Below, piece after piece: positions 1 to 8,939 of a DNA stretch of 64,000 bases. This stretch comes from Mesorhizobium sp. SOD10. GTDB taxonomy: Bacteria > Pseudomonadota > Alphaproteobacteria > Rhizobiales > Rhizobiaceae. The position numbers and the translations under genes are program-made. The notes beneath the pieces were generated by a model. The model worked only from the letters and a program-made list of their open reading frames with translations. It searched no databases and was not told the DNA's origin. The stretch's first letter is position 1. Every line of letters begins with the position of its first letter. The DNA is taken from positions 186,001 through 250,000 of the forward strand of contig CCNA01000060.1 in assembly GCA_000824805.1 (NCBI GenBank). The letters are read 5' to 3'.

Positions 1-312
1 ATCGACGACGGTGGCGCTGGTAGAGGGCGCGGCGGCATTGTGCACCAGCCCGTCGAGCCGGCCGAATTCCTGCCGGGCGAAATCGACGGCCGCTTCCGCG
101 GAATCCCCCTTCGTCACATCGCATTGGCAAGCGGCGGCGGCAGGGCCGAGCGCTTCGACAAGCTCGGTCGCCGGCCCGAGATCGTAATCCGCGCAGACCA
201 CTCTCGCGCCTTCGGCAATACAGCGGCGGGCGATTGCCGCGCCGATGCCGCTGGCCGCGCCTGCGATCAGGATGACATTGCCCTCGAGGCGGTTCGTTGC
301 TGCATCCGTCAT
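1..312 (-). CDS. SDR family oxidoreductase, C-terminus outside window
   Basis: N-terminal 104 residues of a short-chain dehydrogenase/reductase, an NAD(P)-dependent Rossmann enzyme. The reverse strand reads MTDAATNRLEGNVILIAGAA and continues into the cofactor motif GAASGIG near residue 18; D62 of a CDVT segment and the HNAA motif near residue 95 are the usual SDR landmarks. The catalytic Tyr-x3-Lys lies beyond the window edge. Its ATG overlaps the TGA of the upstream transporter gene as ATGA, so the two are translationally coupled. The substrate cannot be read from this part; the neighbours suggest a role in the adjoining catabolic locus. Confidence 0.85.
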   Translation of the reverse strand, partial: MTDAATNRLEGNVILIAGAASGIGAAIARRCIAEGARVVCADYDLGPATELVEALGPAAAACQCDVTKGDSAEAAVDFARQEFGRLDGLVHNAAAPSTSATVVD

Positions 313-1559
313 CAGGCGCGCTCCTCGACTGCCTGCATCGCCGGCGCGACGACCGGCCGGCGCAAGAGATTGTAGCAGGCAGCAATCGTCACCAGCACGG
401 CGCCGCCGCCCAGAAGCAGGAACATGGCCGGGGCGCCCATATGCTCCATTAGGCCAGCCGAAATGCCAGGCGTCGCGACATTGCCGATCGAATAGAGCAG
501 GAGCAGCGTGCCGGAAGCGCCGACCATATGCCGGCTGTGCAATTGCGAGGCGCCGAACGCCATCGCCACGGGATAGACGGTGAGCGCCGTGCAGCCGTAG
601 ATGAAGAACAGAACGAAGAGCAGCGGCACCGAAGAATTGCCGAGCCAAGCGATCGCGGCGCAGAGCGTGACCGACAGGATGCCCTGGACAAGCAGTATGA
701 TGCGCCGTTCAAACCGGTCCGACAGCCATCCGACGGGCGTCTGCGCCAGCATGCCGGCGATGCTGATGGTGGTGACCAGCCCGACCGTCGTCGCCGCCGA
801 CAGCCCGATCTGCGTACCGTAGATCGGCGTCAGCACGAAGATGTTCATATTGGTGATGCCGCCCTGGAAGATGGCGACGACCGTCACCGGGGCCAGCCGG
901 AACAGCGCCAGCGGACCGAGCCGCCTGACCGGCCTTGCCGAGCCTGCATGCTCCGGATCGATGGCCGGCAGCGCCGGCCAGCGTCCCCCGGCGAATTTGG
1001 AGGCCAGCGCCAGCAGGACAGTCGCAGCCGCGACCAAAAACAGATGCGGCGATTGCGGGCCGACCATTGCGACCAGCACCTGACCGAGCAGCACGGCGAT
1101 CGCCGTCGTCAGCATGTAGATCGAAAACAGCGCGCCGCGATTGTGATGCTCGGCATAGAGGTTGATCCAGCTTTCGCAGACGACGAATAGCGACGCCATC
1201 GCAAGGCCGCCGAGCAGGCGAAAGCAGATCCAGCTCGGCAGGAAATCGGTGAAGACGAAGCCGGAAGCCGCGAGCAGCGCCAGCACCAGGATCGCCACGA
1301 AAGTGCGCTCGTGGCCGTATTGGGCAACGGCCGGGCGCGTGACTAGGCATCCGACGAGGAAGCCAACAGGATAGGCGGTCAGCACGATCTGCACGACCTG
1401 GGGAGAAATGCCGGGCTTGCCGAGATGCAGCGACACGGCGGTGGTCAGCATGGCGCTGCCGATACAAGCAAGGCAGATGCCGACCATGATCGGCAGCATG
1501 GCGCGGGAGCGCTCTGCATTGTGCCAAAGCCTCATCGCGGATTGAGCGATCGACCTCAT
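312..1559 (-). CDS. MFS transporter, YcaD-like
   Basis: Inner-membrane major facilitator protein of about 415 residues with roughly twelve hydrophobic segments. The segment CESWINLYAEHHNRG followed by a Ser-Ile-Tyr-Met helix resembles the YcaD branch of the superfamily. I place the start at the ATG at 1559 (MRSIAQSAMRLW...), just before the first membrane helix; an upstream in-frame ATG at 1643 would add 28 residues with no membrane character. It is followed with ATGA overlap by the SDR gene and diverges from the RidA/hydantoinase operon, so uptake or export of a related compound is plausible but unproven. Confidence 0.8.
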   Translation of the reverse strand: MRSIAQSAMRLWHNAERSRAMLPIMVGICLACIGSAMLTTAVSLHLGKPGISPQVVQIVLTAYPVGFLVGCLVTRPAVAQYGHERTFVAILVLALLAASGFVFTDFLPSWICFRLLGGLAMASLFVVCESWINLYAEHHNRGALFSIYMLTTAIAVLLGQVLVAMVGPQSPHLFLVAAATVLLALASKFAGGRWPALPAIDPEHAGSARPVRRLGPLALFRLAPVTVVAIFQGGITNMNIFVLTPIYGTQIGLSAATTVGLVTTISIAGMLAQTPVGWLSDRFERRIILLVQGILSVTLCAAIAWLGNSSVPLLFVLFFIYGCTALTVYPVAMAFGASQLHSRHMVGASGTLLLLYSIGNVATPGISAGLMEHMGAPAMFLLLGGGAVLVTIAACYNLLRRPVVAPAMQAVEERA

Positions 1560-1792
1560 GAATGCGGCTGCGGCGGCTCCCTGGCGGCACCGTTGACCGA
1601 CGGCAGCCCGAGCAGAAGCTACACTTTGCGGCGATTGCCACAAACGAAGATTGACGCGGCTATGGCTTAAATTTTTTTGGCCATGCCGGCAAAGGAAAGC
1701 GGCGTCTCGGCCCGGCGCGGGCTTTACAGCCGTTTTGCGCCCTCCTTACCATAGGCAAAAACCAGATATCGAAACCAGCGGAAGGGAACAGC

Positions 1793-2143
1793 ATGACGAT
1801 CGAACGCCTGGAAAACGGACAACGCTTCTGCCGGGTGCTCCGCTACAACGGCACCGTCTACGTGGCCGGCCTGACGGCGGATGATCTTTCCGGCGACACC
1901 ACCAGCCAGACCAAGCAGATTTTGGCCAAGATCGATGCGCTTCTCGCCAAGGCCGGCACCGACAAGTCGAAGCTGCTCAGCGCGCAGATATGGCTCCGCG
2001 ACATCGCCGATTTCGAGATGATGAATGCTGCCTGGGACGCCTGGATCGACAAGAGCGCCATGCCGGTGCGCGCCACGGTGGAAGCCCGGCTTGCCGGCGA
2101 CCAGTACCGCGTCGAGATCATGGTCACGGCGGCAGCCGGCTGA
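1793..2143 (+). CDS. RidA family (YjgF/UK114) enamine/imine deaminase
   Basis: A 116-residue RidA-family protein, usually a cytosolic homotrimer that hydrolyses reactive 2-imino and enamine acids to 2-keto acids and ammonia. The PVRATVEA segment near residue 91 carries the conserved arginine that binds the substrate carboxylate. GGAAGGGA lies 6 bases before the ATG. It is the first gene of a seven-gene plus-strand operon that also contains a DAO-family flavoenzyme; such enzymes release imino acids, so RidA may finish the deamination. It could alternatively have been recruited as an amidohydrolase-like enzyme, which is less likely. Confidence 0.85.
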   Translation: MTIERLENGQRFCRVLRYNGTVYVAGLTADDLSGDTTSQTKQILAKIDALLAKAGTDKSKLLSAQIWLRDIADFEMMNAAWDAWIDKSAMPVRATVEARLAGDQYRVEIMVTAAAG

Positions 2144-2181
2144 GCCGGCCGGCGAGGCCAATTTGATAGAAGAGCTGGCCA

Positions 2182-3612
2182 ATGCATGAGCTGGTGATCA
2201 GAGGCGGGCGCGTGGCGCTCGACGACGGCTGGGCCGAATGCGACGTCGGCATCGACGACGGCCGCATCGCCGCCATCGGCAAGGGCCTTTCCGGCCAAAA
2301 GTCGATCGACGCCGGCGGCCGCTGGGTGATGCCTGGCGGCATCGACGCGCATTGCCATCTCGACCAGCCGGTTTGGGGTGGGGCGGGCAATGCCGACGAC
2401 TTCTCTTCCGGCACGATCTCCGCGGCTTTCGGCGGCACCACCTGCATCGTGCCGTTTGGCATGCCCGGGCAGGACATGACGACCGTGTGCGCCATAGACC
2501 GTGCGCTCGATCGCGCGGCGGGGCGCGCCGTGATCGACTACGGGCTGCATGCCGTCGTCACCAAGGGCACCGGCGCGGATGTCGAGGCCCAGCTCGACCA
2601 GCTTGCCCAGCGTGGCATCGCCTCGGTCAAGCTGTTCATGACCTATCAGGGTTTTGCCGTCGACGACGATTTGTTCTTCAAGGTTCTCGATACGGCGCGG
2701 CGGCTGGGCTGGATCGTCATGGTCCATGCCGAGAACGACGCCGCGATCCGCCGCACGCGACAGCGGCTCATCGATCTCGGCCGCACCGACATTCGCTATC
2801 ATGTGGTCGCCCATAGCGAGACGATGGAGCGCGAAGCGACGCATCGCGCGCTGGCCTTCGCCGAGATGACCGGCGCGCGGATGACCATCGTCCACGTCTC
2901 GTCCTGGCAGTCGGCCGAGGAGGTGGCGCGGGCGAAGGCACGGGGCGTCGACGCCATTGCCGAGACCTGTCCTCAATATCTCTTTCTCGGCGCTGCCGAT
3001 CTCGACCGGCCGGCGATCGATGCGGCGCGCTTCGTGTTCTCGCCGCCGCCGCGCTCGCCGCGCAGCCATGAGCATCTGTGGCGAGAGCTGATCGGTGGTG
3101 GCATCGACCTCTGGTCGTCCGACCATTCGCCATACTATTTCGCCGACAAGATCGGCCGTTCCGAAGCGCCCGGCTTCACCACGACGCTGAGCGGCATTCC
3201 CGGCATCGAGACACGCCTGCCGCTGCTGTTTTCGGAAGGGCTGGTCACCGGCCGTCTGACGCTCGAGCGCTATCTCGATCTCACCGCGCGCAATGCCGCC
3301 GCGATCTATGGCTTCGCCGATCGCAAGGGCAGCATCGCCGTCGGCCTCGACGCGGATTTGGCGCTGTGGGATCCGACGGCGCGCTGGACGCTCGGACACC
3401 AGGCGCTGCATTCGCGCGTCGATTTCACGCCCTATGAGGGCAGGGTTGTCACCGGCAAGCCGACCACCGTCCTGGTGCGTGGTGTGCCGGTGGTCGCCGA
3501 CGGCAAGCTGCAGGCGGAGCCGGGCTTCGGGCGCTTCGTGGCGCGGACCGCCGCCGATCCGGCGCATCTCAGAAAACCAGTCGAGGATTGGACGCCATGG
3601 CTCGATGCCTGA
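2182..3612 (+). CDS. Dihydropyrimidinase/D-hydantoinase family amidohydrolase
   Basis: A 476-residue cyclic amidohydrolase, expected to open a hydantoin, dihydropyrimidine or related cyclic ureide. Binuclear metal ligands are visible: H57 and H59 in DAHCHLD, K150 (the carboxylated lysine) in SVKLFMTYQG, H182 in VHAEN, H238 in VHVSS and D314 in SSDHSPY. Length and ligand spacing are normal for the family. It overlaps the next gene by 16 bases, and that gene encodes a carbamoylase homologue, so the pair reads as ring opening followed by decarbamoylation. Allantoinase activity is a possible alternative; the D-carbamoylase neighbour favours a hydantoinase. Confidence 0.87.
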   Translation: MHELVIRGGRVALDDGWAECDVGIDDGRIAAIGKGLSGQKSIDAGGRWVMPGGIDAHCHLDQPVWGGAGNADDFSSGTISAAFGGTTCIVPFGMPGQDMTTVCAIDRALDRAAGRAVIDYGLHAVVTKGTGADVEAQLDQLAQRGIASVKLFMTYQGFAVDDDLFFKVLDTARRLGWIVMVHAENDAAIRRTRQRLIDLGRTDIRYHVVAHSETMEREATHRALAFAEMTGARMTIVHVSSWQSAEEVARAKARGVDAIAETCPQYLFLGAADLDRPAIDAARFVFSPPPRSPRSHEHLWRELIGGGIDLWSSDHSPYYFADKIGRSEAPGFTTTLSGIPGIETRLPLLFSEGLVTGRLTLERYLDLTARNAAAIYGFADRKGSIAVGLDADLALWDPTARWTLGHQALHSRVDFTPYEGRVVTGKPTTVLVRGVPVVADGKLQAEPGFGRFVARTAADPAHLRKPVEDWTPWLDA

Positions 3613-4511
3613 CCATCGCCGTTTGCCAGACCGGACCGATCCAGCGGAGCGCCACGCGCGCCGAGACGGTGGGGCGGCTGGTGCATCTGCTTGAGAAAGC
3701 CGCAGCCACCGGCGCCGAGATCGCGGTGTTTCCGGAAATGGCGCTCACCACGTTCTTCCCGCGCTGGTGCATCGACGACCAGGCCGAGATCGACGCCTTC
3801 TTCGAAACCTCGATGCCTGGCCCGGAGACGCAGCGGCTCTATGATGCCGCCGCGCGCCTGAAAGTCGGCTTCGCGCTTGGTTATTGCGAACTAACGCAGG
3901 AAGAGGGGCGCACGCGGCACTTCAACACGATGGATCTGGTCGGGCCGGACGGCGCCTTCATCGGCCGCTACCGCAAGATGCATGTGCCGGGGTCGAGCGA
4001 GCCGGAAGCGGGCACGACCATACATCTCGAACGGCGTTACTTTGAACCCGGAAATCTCGGCTTTCCAGTCTTCGATTATCGCGGCGTTCGCGTTGGGCTC
4101 GCCATCTGCAACGACCGCCGCTGGCCGGAAACCTATCGGATGCTTTGCCTCAACGGCGCCGAGGTGGCGCTGCTCGGCTACAACACGCCTCTGCTACTCG
4201 ACGAGGCGCCCGCGCTGGCGCATCTCAGAATGTTCCACAACCATTTGCCGATGCAGGCCGGGGCCTACCAGAACACGCTCTGGATCGGCGCCGCTGCCAA
4301 GGCCGGGCTGGAGGACAGCCAGGCGTTGATCGGCGGCTCCTGCATCATCGCGCCGACCGGCGAGATCGCCGCGCAGGCGATGTCGCTCGACGACGAGGTC
4401 ATCGTCCATCGCGCCGATCTCGACCTGATCGAGACTTGTCGCAAGGTGAATTTCAACTTCGCGCTTTACCGCCGTCCCGATCAGTACCGGCGCATTTCGG
4501 AACCGGTCTGA
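3597..4511 (+). CDS. N-carbamoyl-D-amino-acid hydrolase homologue (nitrilase superfamily)
   Basis: A 304-residue carbon-nitrogen hydrolase with the catalytic Glu-Lys-Cys triad at E47 (FPEMALTTFFPRW), K127 (YRKMHVPG) and C171 (ICNDRRWPETYR). Much of the chain matches Agrobacterium D-carbamoylase as I recall it, including ALTTFFPRW, RYFEPG, LGFPV and the same spacing of the triad. The expected reaction is N-carbamoyl-D-amino acid to D-amino acid plus CO2 and NH3. I prefer the ATG at 3597; an in-frame TTG at 3588 is possible. It overlaps the hydantoinase gene and is followed after 7 bases by the Fe-S protein gene. Confidence 0.85.
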   Translation: MARCLTIAVCQTGPIQRSATRAETVGRLVHLLEKAAATGAEIAVFPEMALTTFFPRWCIDDQAEIDAFFETSMPGPETQRLYDAAARLKVGFALGYCELTQEEGRTRHFNTMDLVGPDGAFIGRYRKMHVPGSSEPEAGTTIHLERRYFEPGNLGFPVFDYRGVRVGLAICNDRRWPETYRMLCLNGAEVALLGYNTPLLLDEAPALAHLRMFHNHLPMQAGAYQNTLWIGAAAKAGLEDSQALIGGSCIIAPTGEIAAQAMSLDDEVIVHRADLDLIETCRKVNFNFALYRRPDQYRRISEPV

Positions 4512-4518
4512 GATCGCG

Positions 4519-5844
4519 ATGGGCCTGATCGAAACAAGCCGAAGCCAAAACACGACGCCCTCGACCGATCTGTTGACGCTGAGCGAGATCGTCGAGAGCG
4601 GGCTTTGCATCGGCTGCGGCCTCTGCCGCTCGATTGCCGGTGCCGGCCAGGTCGAGATGGTGATGACGCCGGAAGGGCGCGAGCGGCCGGTGGCGAGGCA
4701 CGCGTTGGATAAGCCGACACTGGCAAAGATCAACGCCGTCTGCCCGGGAACGCGCATCGCCGGTCCGCCACCCGCGCAGATGAATGCGGCCGCGTTGGCG
4801 GACGCGGTCTGGGGACCGGTCGAACGGCTGGTGCTCGGTTCCGCCGGAGATCCCAGGGTGCGGTTCGTCGGCTCCGGCGGCGGGACGCTGACGGCGCTCG
4901 GGCAATTCCTGCTCGACACTGGCCGGGTCAAATTCGTGCTGCATGTCGCGGCCTCGCGCTCCATGCCGATGCGGACGGAACGCAAGCTGAGCTTCGACGC
5001 CGCTTCGGTGCTCGAAGGCGCCGGCTCGCGCTATGGCCCGGCGGCGACGCTGGTCGATTTCAGCGACATCCTCGATCGCGGCGAGCCGTTCGCGCTGATC
5101 GCCAAGCCCTGCGACATCACGGCGGTGCGCAACCTGGCACGGCTCGACCGCCGCGTCGACGAGCATATGCGCTATGCGCTCGCCTTCGTCTGCGGCGGTG
5201 CTTCGGACCTGACGAAGTCGGAGCAGGTGCTGCAGCGTTTTGGCCTCAGCGAGGATGAGCTCGCTCTCTTCCGCTACCGTGGATACGGTAATCCCGGTCC
5301 CAACCGGATCGAAACCAAAGACGGCCGCGCCTTCGAGATCAGCTACCGGCAGCTGTGGGAAGACGAGGATAAATGGATGATCCAGCCGCGCTGTAAGATC
5401 TGTCCTGATGCCATCGGCCAGGTGGCGGATATCGCGGTATCGGATTCCTGGCTGAATGGCGGACCGGCGGTCGAAGACGAGCCGCTCAACGGCATCATCG
5501 TGCGAACGAAGCGTGGGTTGGAGCTGTTCGACGCGGCCGTCGAGGCGGGCGTCTTGGAGATCGAGCGGGAGAGCGGGATCGCCGAGATCAGCGAATTGCA
5601 ATCGCATCAGGTGCGCAAACGGCGCGCGGTCTGGGCGCGGCTGACGGGCATGGCCATCGCCGGCAAGCCGGTGCCTTTTGTCGGCGACCTCGCATTGCGG
5701 GACTGCGCCTCGCAGAATTCGCTGGCCGAGAATCTGGCTGAAGGGCGGGGCGCCCGCGATCGTGCGCGCCGCGGCCGGCTGGGCGAGCCGCCCGCCGTAC
5801 CGCGCAGCGTGGGGGGAACCGTATTGGCGGATGGGTGTCCATGA
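4519..5844 (+). CDS. FrhB/FdhB-family Fe-S flavoprotein
   Basis: A 441-residue protein of the coenzyme F420 hydrogenase/dehydrogenase beta-subunit family. An N-terminal cysteine cluster C30-x2-C33-x2-C36 (CIGCGLC) suggests a [4Fe-4S] site, and later CxxC-type cysteines (CKICPD, about residue 295) a second. The SGGGTLTALGQFLLD and KPCDI segments are typical of the family's central domain. Members pass electrons between ferredoxin or flavin and a small substrate. The last 40 or so residues are Arg/Gly-rich and lack obvious structure. The stop overlaps the following flavoenzyme start (ATGA), suggesting that the two work together. The true electron donor and substrate are unknown. Confidence 0.75.
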   Translation: MGLIETSRSQNTTPSTDLLTLSEIVESGLCIGCGLCRSIAGAGQVEMVMTPEGRERPVARHALDKPTLAKINAVCPGTRIAGPPPAQMNAAALADAVWGPVERLVLGSAGDPRVRFVGSGGGTLTALGQFLLDTGRVKFVLHVAASRSMPMRTERKLSFDAASVLEGAGSRYGPAATLVDFSDILDRGEPFALIAKPCDITAVRNLARLDRRVDEHMRYALAFVCGGASDLTKSEQVLQRFGLSEDELALFRYRGYGNPGPNRIETKDGRAFEISYRQLWEDEDKWMIQPRCKICPDAIGQVADIAVSDSWLNGGPAVEDEPLNGIIVRTKRGLELFDAAVEAGVLEIERESGIAEISELQSHQVRKRRAVWARLTGMAIAGKPVPFVGDLALRDCASQNSLAENLAEGRGARDRARRGRLGEPPAVPRSVGGTVLADGCP

Positions 5845-7001
5845 GCGAACAAACCGACGTGATCATCATCGGCGGCGGCATGGCCGGCGCCGGCGCTGCT
5901 TTTGAGATTTCGCGCGACAGGAAGGTCGTGCTGCTCGAGCGGGAGAGCCATTGCGGCTATCACACCACCGGCCGCTCGGCCGCAAGCTTCACCGAGAATT
6001 ACGGCAATGGCGTCATCCGCCGCATCGTGCTCGCAAGCCGGGCCTTCCTGACCGAGCCGCCGACTGGTTTTTGCGATTATCCGCTGCTGAGCAGGCGCGG
6101 CATGATCACGGTGGCACGCGCCGATCAGCTCGAGCTGTTGCGCGAGGACCTTGCAGCCGCGCAGGCGCTCGTTCCCTCGATCGTCGCGATGACGCCGGCC
6201 GAGGCGATCGCGCGCGTGCCTGTGCTGCGCCGGGATTACCTGGCCGGTGCTTATATCGAACCGCATTCGATGGATATCGACGTCAATGGCCTGCACCAGG
6301 GTTTCTTGCGCGGCGCGCGGGCGCGCGGCGCGCGCATTGTTACTAAAGCCGGCGTGAGAGGCATCGGCAGGCAGGCTGGCCAATGGCGGGTCGAGACGGA
6401 AGCGGGCACATTCCTTGCACCGCTGATCGTCAATGCGGCCGGCGCCTGGGGCGACGAGATCGCGCTGATGGCGGGCGTGCGTCCGGTCGGCTTGCAGCCG
6501 AAGCGCCGCACCGCCTTCAATATTCCCGCACCTCCAGGTGTCGATATCACCGATTGGCCGCTGGTCAACGATGTCGGCGCGGAGTTCTATTTCAAGCCGG
6601 ATGCCGGGCAGCTGTTCGTTTCTCCCGCCGATGCAACGCCGTCGGCGCCGATGGACGCCTTTGCGGAGGACATTGATGTCGCGATCGGCGCCGAGCGTCT
6701 CGAACGGGCAACGACGATCGAGGTGCAGCGCGTGTCGCGCTCCTGGGCAGGCCTCAGGACGTTCGTCGCCGACGGGTCGCCGGTGGTCGGGCCGGATGAC
6801 GAGTTTCACGATTTCGTCTGGCTGGTCGGGCAGGGCGGCTACGGCATCAAGACCTCGCCGGCGCTGTCGCGCGTCTGCGCCAGCCTGATCGCGGGTAGCG
6901 GCCTGCCGGACGATGTCGCAAGGCAGGGCGTTTCCTTGAACGATCTGACACCGCACCGGCTGCGCGGTGCCGAGGGGGAAGCTCGACAGGTCGCTTCATG
7001 A
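5841..7001 (+). CDS. FAD-dependent oxidoreductase, DAO family
   Basis: A 386-residue flavoprotein with an N-terminal dinucleotide-binding motif (GGGMAGAG, residues 11-18), the conserved TTGRSAA loop and a C-terminal FAD-contact region around GQGGYGIKTSPA. The family oxidises amines, D-amino acids or glycine derivatives to imines. I use the ATG at 5841, which overlaps the upstream TGA; a GTG at 5835 would add two residues. It follows genes predicted to yield a D-amino acid and shares an operon with RidA, so D-amino acid dehydrogenation followed by imine hydrolysis is a reasonable inference. Confidence 0.8.
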   Translation: MSEQTDVIIIGGGMAGAGAAFEISRDRKVVLLERESHCGYHTTGRSAASFTENYGNGVIRRIVLASRAFLTEPPTGFCDYPLLSRRGMITVARADQLELLREDLAAAQALVPSIVAMTPAEAIARVPVLRRDYLAGAYIEPHSMDIDVNGLHQGFLRGARARGARIVTKAGVRGIGRQAGQWRVETEAGTFLAPLIVNAAGAWGDEIALMAGVRPVGLQPKRRTAFNIPAPPGVDITDWPLVNDVGAEFYFKPDAGQLFVSPADATPSAPMDAFAEDIDVAIGAERLERATTIEVQRVSRSWAGLRTFVADGSPVVGPDDEFHDFVWLVGQGGYGIKTSPALSRVCASLIAGSGLPDDVARQGVSLNDLTPHRLRGAEGEARQVAS

Positions 7002-8278
7002 GCAATGCCGCACTGACGGCCGGCGGCAGGCTGGCCGGGCGTCTCCTGGAGACACTCGCGCAAGCCACGACCGACCCGCCTGGAATCACGCGCGTCGCTT
7101 ACGGACTGGGTGAGCGCTTCGCCCACGATCTCGTACGTGAGGAGGCACAGAAGCTCGGCGCGGTCGCGCGCACCGACGCGGCCGGCAATCTCTATCTGAC
7201 GCTCGGCGGCCGTGACCCTGACCTGCCGGCGATCGTCATCGGTTCGCATCTCGACAGCGTGCCGCATGGCGGCAATTTCGATGGCGCCGCCGGTGTCGCC
7301 GCCGGCCTGGCTGTGATGGCTGAGCTCGTCCGACAGGGCATTCGATTGCAGCGCGATCTCATCGTGTTGGCGACTCGCGCCGAGGAGGCGGTCTGGTTTC
7401 CGCTCTCCTATCCCGGCAGCCAGGCGGTGCTTGGCCTGCTCGATCCGCAGGCGCTCGAAGCCAGGCGTTCCGATAGCGGCCGCACACTCGCCGATCATAT
7501 GCGTGAGGAGGGATTCGACCCGGCTGCCGTGCGGCGTGGCGTTCCCGGCATCGATGCTGGCCGGATCGCGGCCTTCGTCGAAGTGCATATCGAGCAGGGA
7601 CCGCGCCTGGTCGCCGCCCGCGCGCCGGTCGGTATCGTCACCGGGATCGCTGGCGGCTTCCGCTATGTCGACGCCAAATGTGTTGGTGCCTACGCTCATT
7701 CCGGCGCCGAGCCGCGCTTTGCCCGACATGATGCCGTGCTCGGCTTTGCCGATCTGGTTGCCGCGCTTGAGGCTGAATGGGACGCGCTCGAACGCGAAGG
7801 GCATGAGGCCACCATCACCTTCGGCCGCGTGCAGTCCGATCCCACGCAGCATGGCGGCAGCCGCGTGCTTGGTGAGCTCGGCTTCACGCTCGATGTGCGC
7901 AGCGCCGAGGCGGCCACTCTTGAACAGGTCGAGGCGCGGCTTCAGGCGATTTTCGCAGAGGTGGGCGCCAAACGCGGCGTCACTTTCGAGTCCGGGCCGC
8001 GCTTCACCTGGGAGCCCGCGACGATGTCGCCGGTTCTGATCGGCCGGCTCGACCGTGCTGCGACCGAACTGCAGATGCAGGCGCCGCATGTGCCGAGCGG
8101 GGCAGGGCACGATGCGGCGACCTTCGCCGGCGCAGGCATTCCGACCGCCATGCTCTTCGTGCGCAACGAGAACGGCAGCCATAACCCGCATGAGAGCATG
8201 GAGATCGCAGACCTCGATCAGGCGATCCGGCTGCTTTTGCGTTTCGTCACCGACTTCGACAACCCGGATCAGCCATGA
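6998..8278 (+). CDS. M20-family N-carbamoyl-L-amino acid hydrolase / allantoate amidohydrolase
   Basis: A 426-residue zinc/manganese hydrolase of the HyuC/AllC type. Metal ligands are recognisable: H84 (GSHLDSVPHGG), D95 (NFDGAAGV), E129/E130 (RAEEAVWF), H197 (EVHIEQGP) and a C-terminal His in SHNPHES. It cleaves carbamoyl or ureido groups from N-carbamoyl-L-amino acids, ureidoglycolate-type compounds or allantoate. Start and stop overlap the neighbouring genes by 4 bases. With the D-carbamoylase homologue in the same operon, both stereoisomers of a carbamoyl compound may be handled; exact specificity cannot be read from sequence. Confidence 0.82.
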   Translation: MSNAALTAGGRLAGRLLETLAQATTDPPGITRVAYGLGERFAHDLVREEAQKLGAVARTDAAGNLYLTLGGRDPDLPAIVIGSHLDSVPHGGNFDGAAGVAAGLAVMAELVRQGIRLQRDLIVLATRAEEAVWFPLSYPGSQAVLGLLDPQALEARRSDSGRTLADHMREEGFDPAAVRRGVPGIDAGRIAAFVEVHIEQGPRLVAARAPVGIVTGIAGGFRYVDAKCVGAYAHSGAEPRFARHDAVLGFADLVAALEAEWDALEREGHEATITFGRVQSDPTQHGGSRVLGELGFTLDVRSAEAATLEQVEARLQAIFAEVGAKRGVTFESGPRFTWEPATMSPVLIGRLDRAATELQMQAPHVPSGAGHDAATFAGAGIPTAMLFVRNENGSHNPHESMEIADLDQAIRLLLRFVTDFDNPDQP

Positions 8279-8939
8279 ACCTCGCCAAGACTGCCTTGCT
8301 CGTCATCGACCTGCAGAACGAATATCGTCCCGGCGCGGCATGGCCGGTTGTCAGCTATGACACGGTGCTTGCCAACACCGCTGCGCTGATCGAAGCCGCC
8401 CGCAAGGCGGCGTGCCAGTCATCCATGCACAGGCCTGGGTGAGGCCGGAGGAACGCGCCGGCTATGCGCGGCAGGAGGAGATACTCACCGAGGAATTCCG
8501 CTCCGCGGTGGCCGGCAGCGAAGGCGCTGCGATCTGCGCCGAGGTGGCGGCGGCATCCGGCGACATTGTCATCCACAAGCACTGGCCGAGCGCCTTTCGG
8601 CGGACCGATCTTTCGCAAAGGCTCGCCAGGCTTGGTATCGAAAACCTTATGGTGGCCGGCGTGCTGACCGACAGCTGCGTGACCGCAAGCGTGTTCGATG
8701 CCGTCTATCAGGGCTTTCGCGTCTGGCTGGTCAAAGAAGCCTGCGGCAGCATGACGGAAGCCATGCATCGCACCGGCATGCTGGACATGGCGAACCGGCT
8801 CTATGGCGGCAGCATATTGCGCCTGCCCGAAGCCTTGAAGGCGCTGGCCGGCCAGCCCTTCGGCGGCTGGCGTTGCACCCGGCCGGTGGAATTCGCCTAC
8901 ACGCTGGAAAGCGTCGACCGCATTTACGAGGCGCTGTGA
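8275..8939 (+). pseudogene. Isochorismatase-fold cysteine hydrolase, frameshifted
   Basis: Two reading frames together make one isochorismatase-like protein (N-carbamoylsarcosine amidase/nicotinamidase superfamily). The first frame starts at 8275 (ATGA overlap with the carbamoylase) and reads ALLVIDLQNEYRPG with the catalytic Asp; it then loses frame near 8409-8411 and stops at 8440-8442. The second frame, from the GTG at 8412, continues VPVIHAQAW and carries the Lys (IHKHWPSAF) and Cys (TDSCVTAS) of the triad. Restoring one G in the GCGGCGTG stretch rejoins them. It is either a recent mutation or a sequencing error; no slippery heptamer is visible. Confidence 0.8.

Noticed and set aside
1858..3567. 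569-residue open frame on the minus strand opposite the hydantoinase gene
   Set aside because: Antisense shadow in GC-rich DNA: Arg/Gly/His-rich with no family features, while the plus strand encodes a complete enzyme with all metal ligands.
8400..8420. Programmed frameshift in the isochorismatase-like gene
   Set aside because: No slippery heptamer or downstream structure is apparent; simple base loss explains it better.
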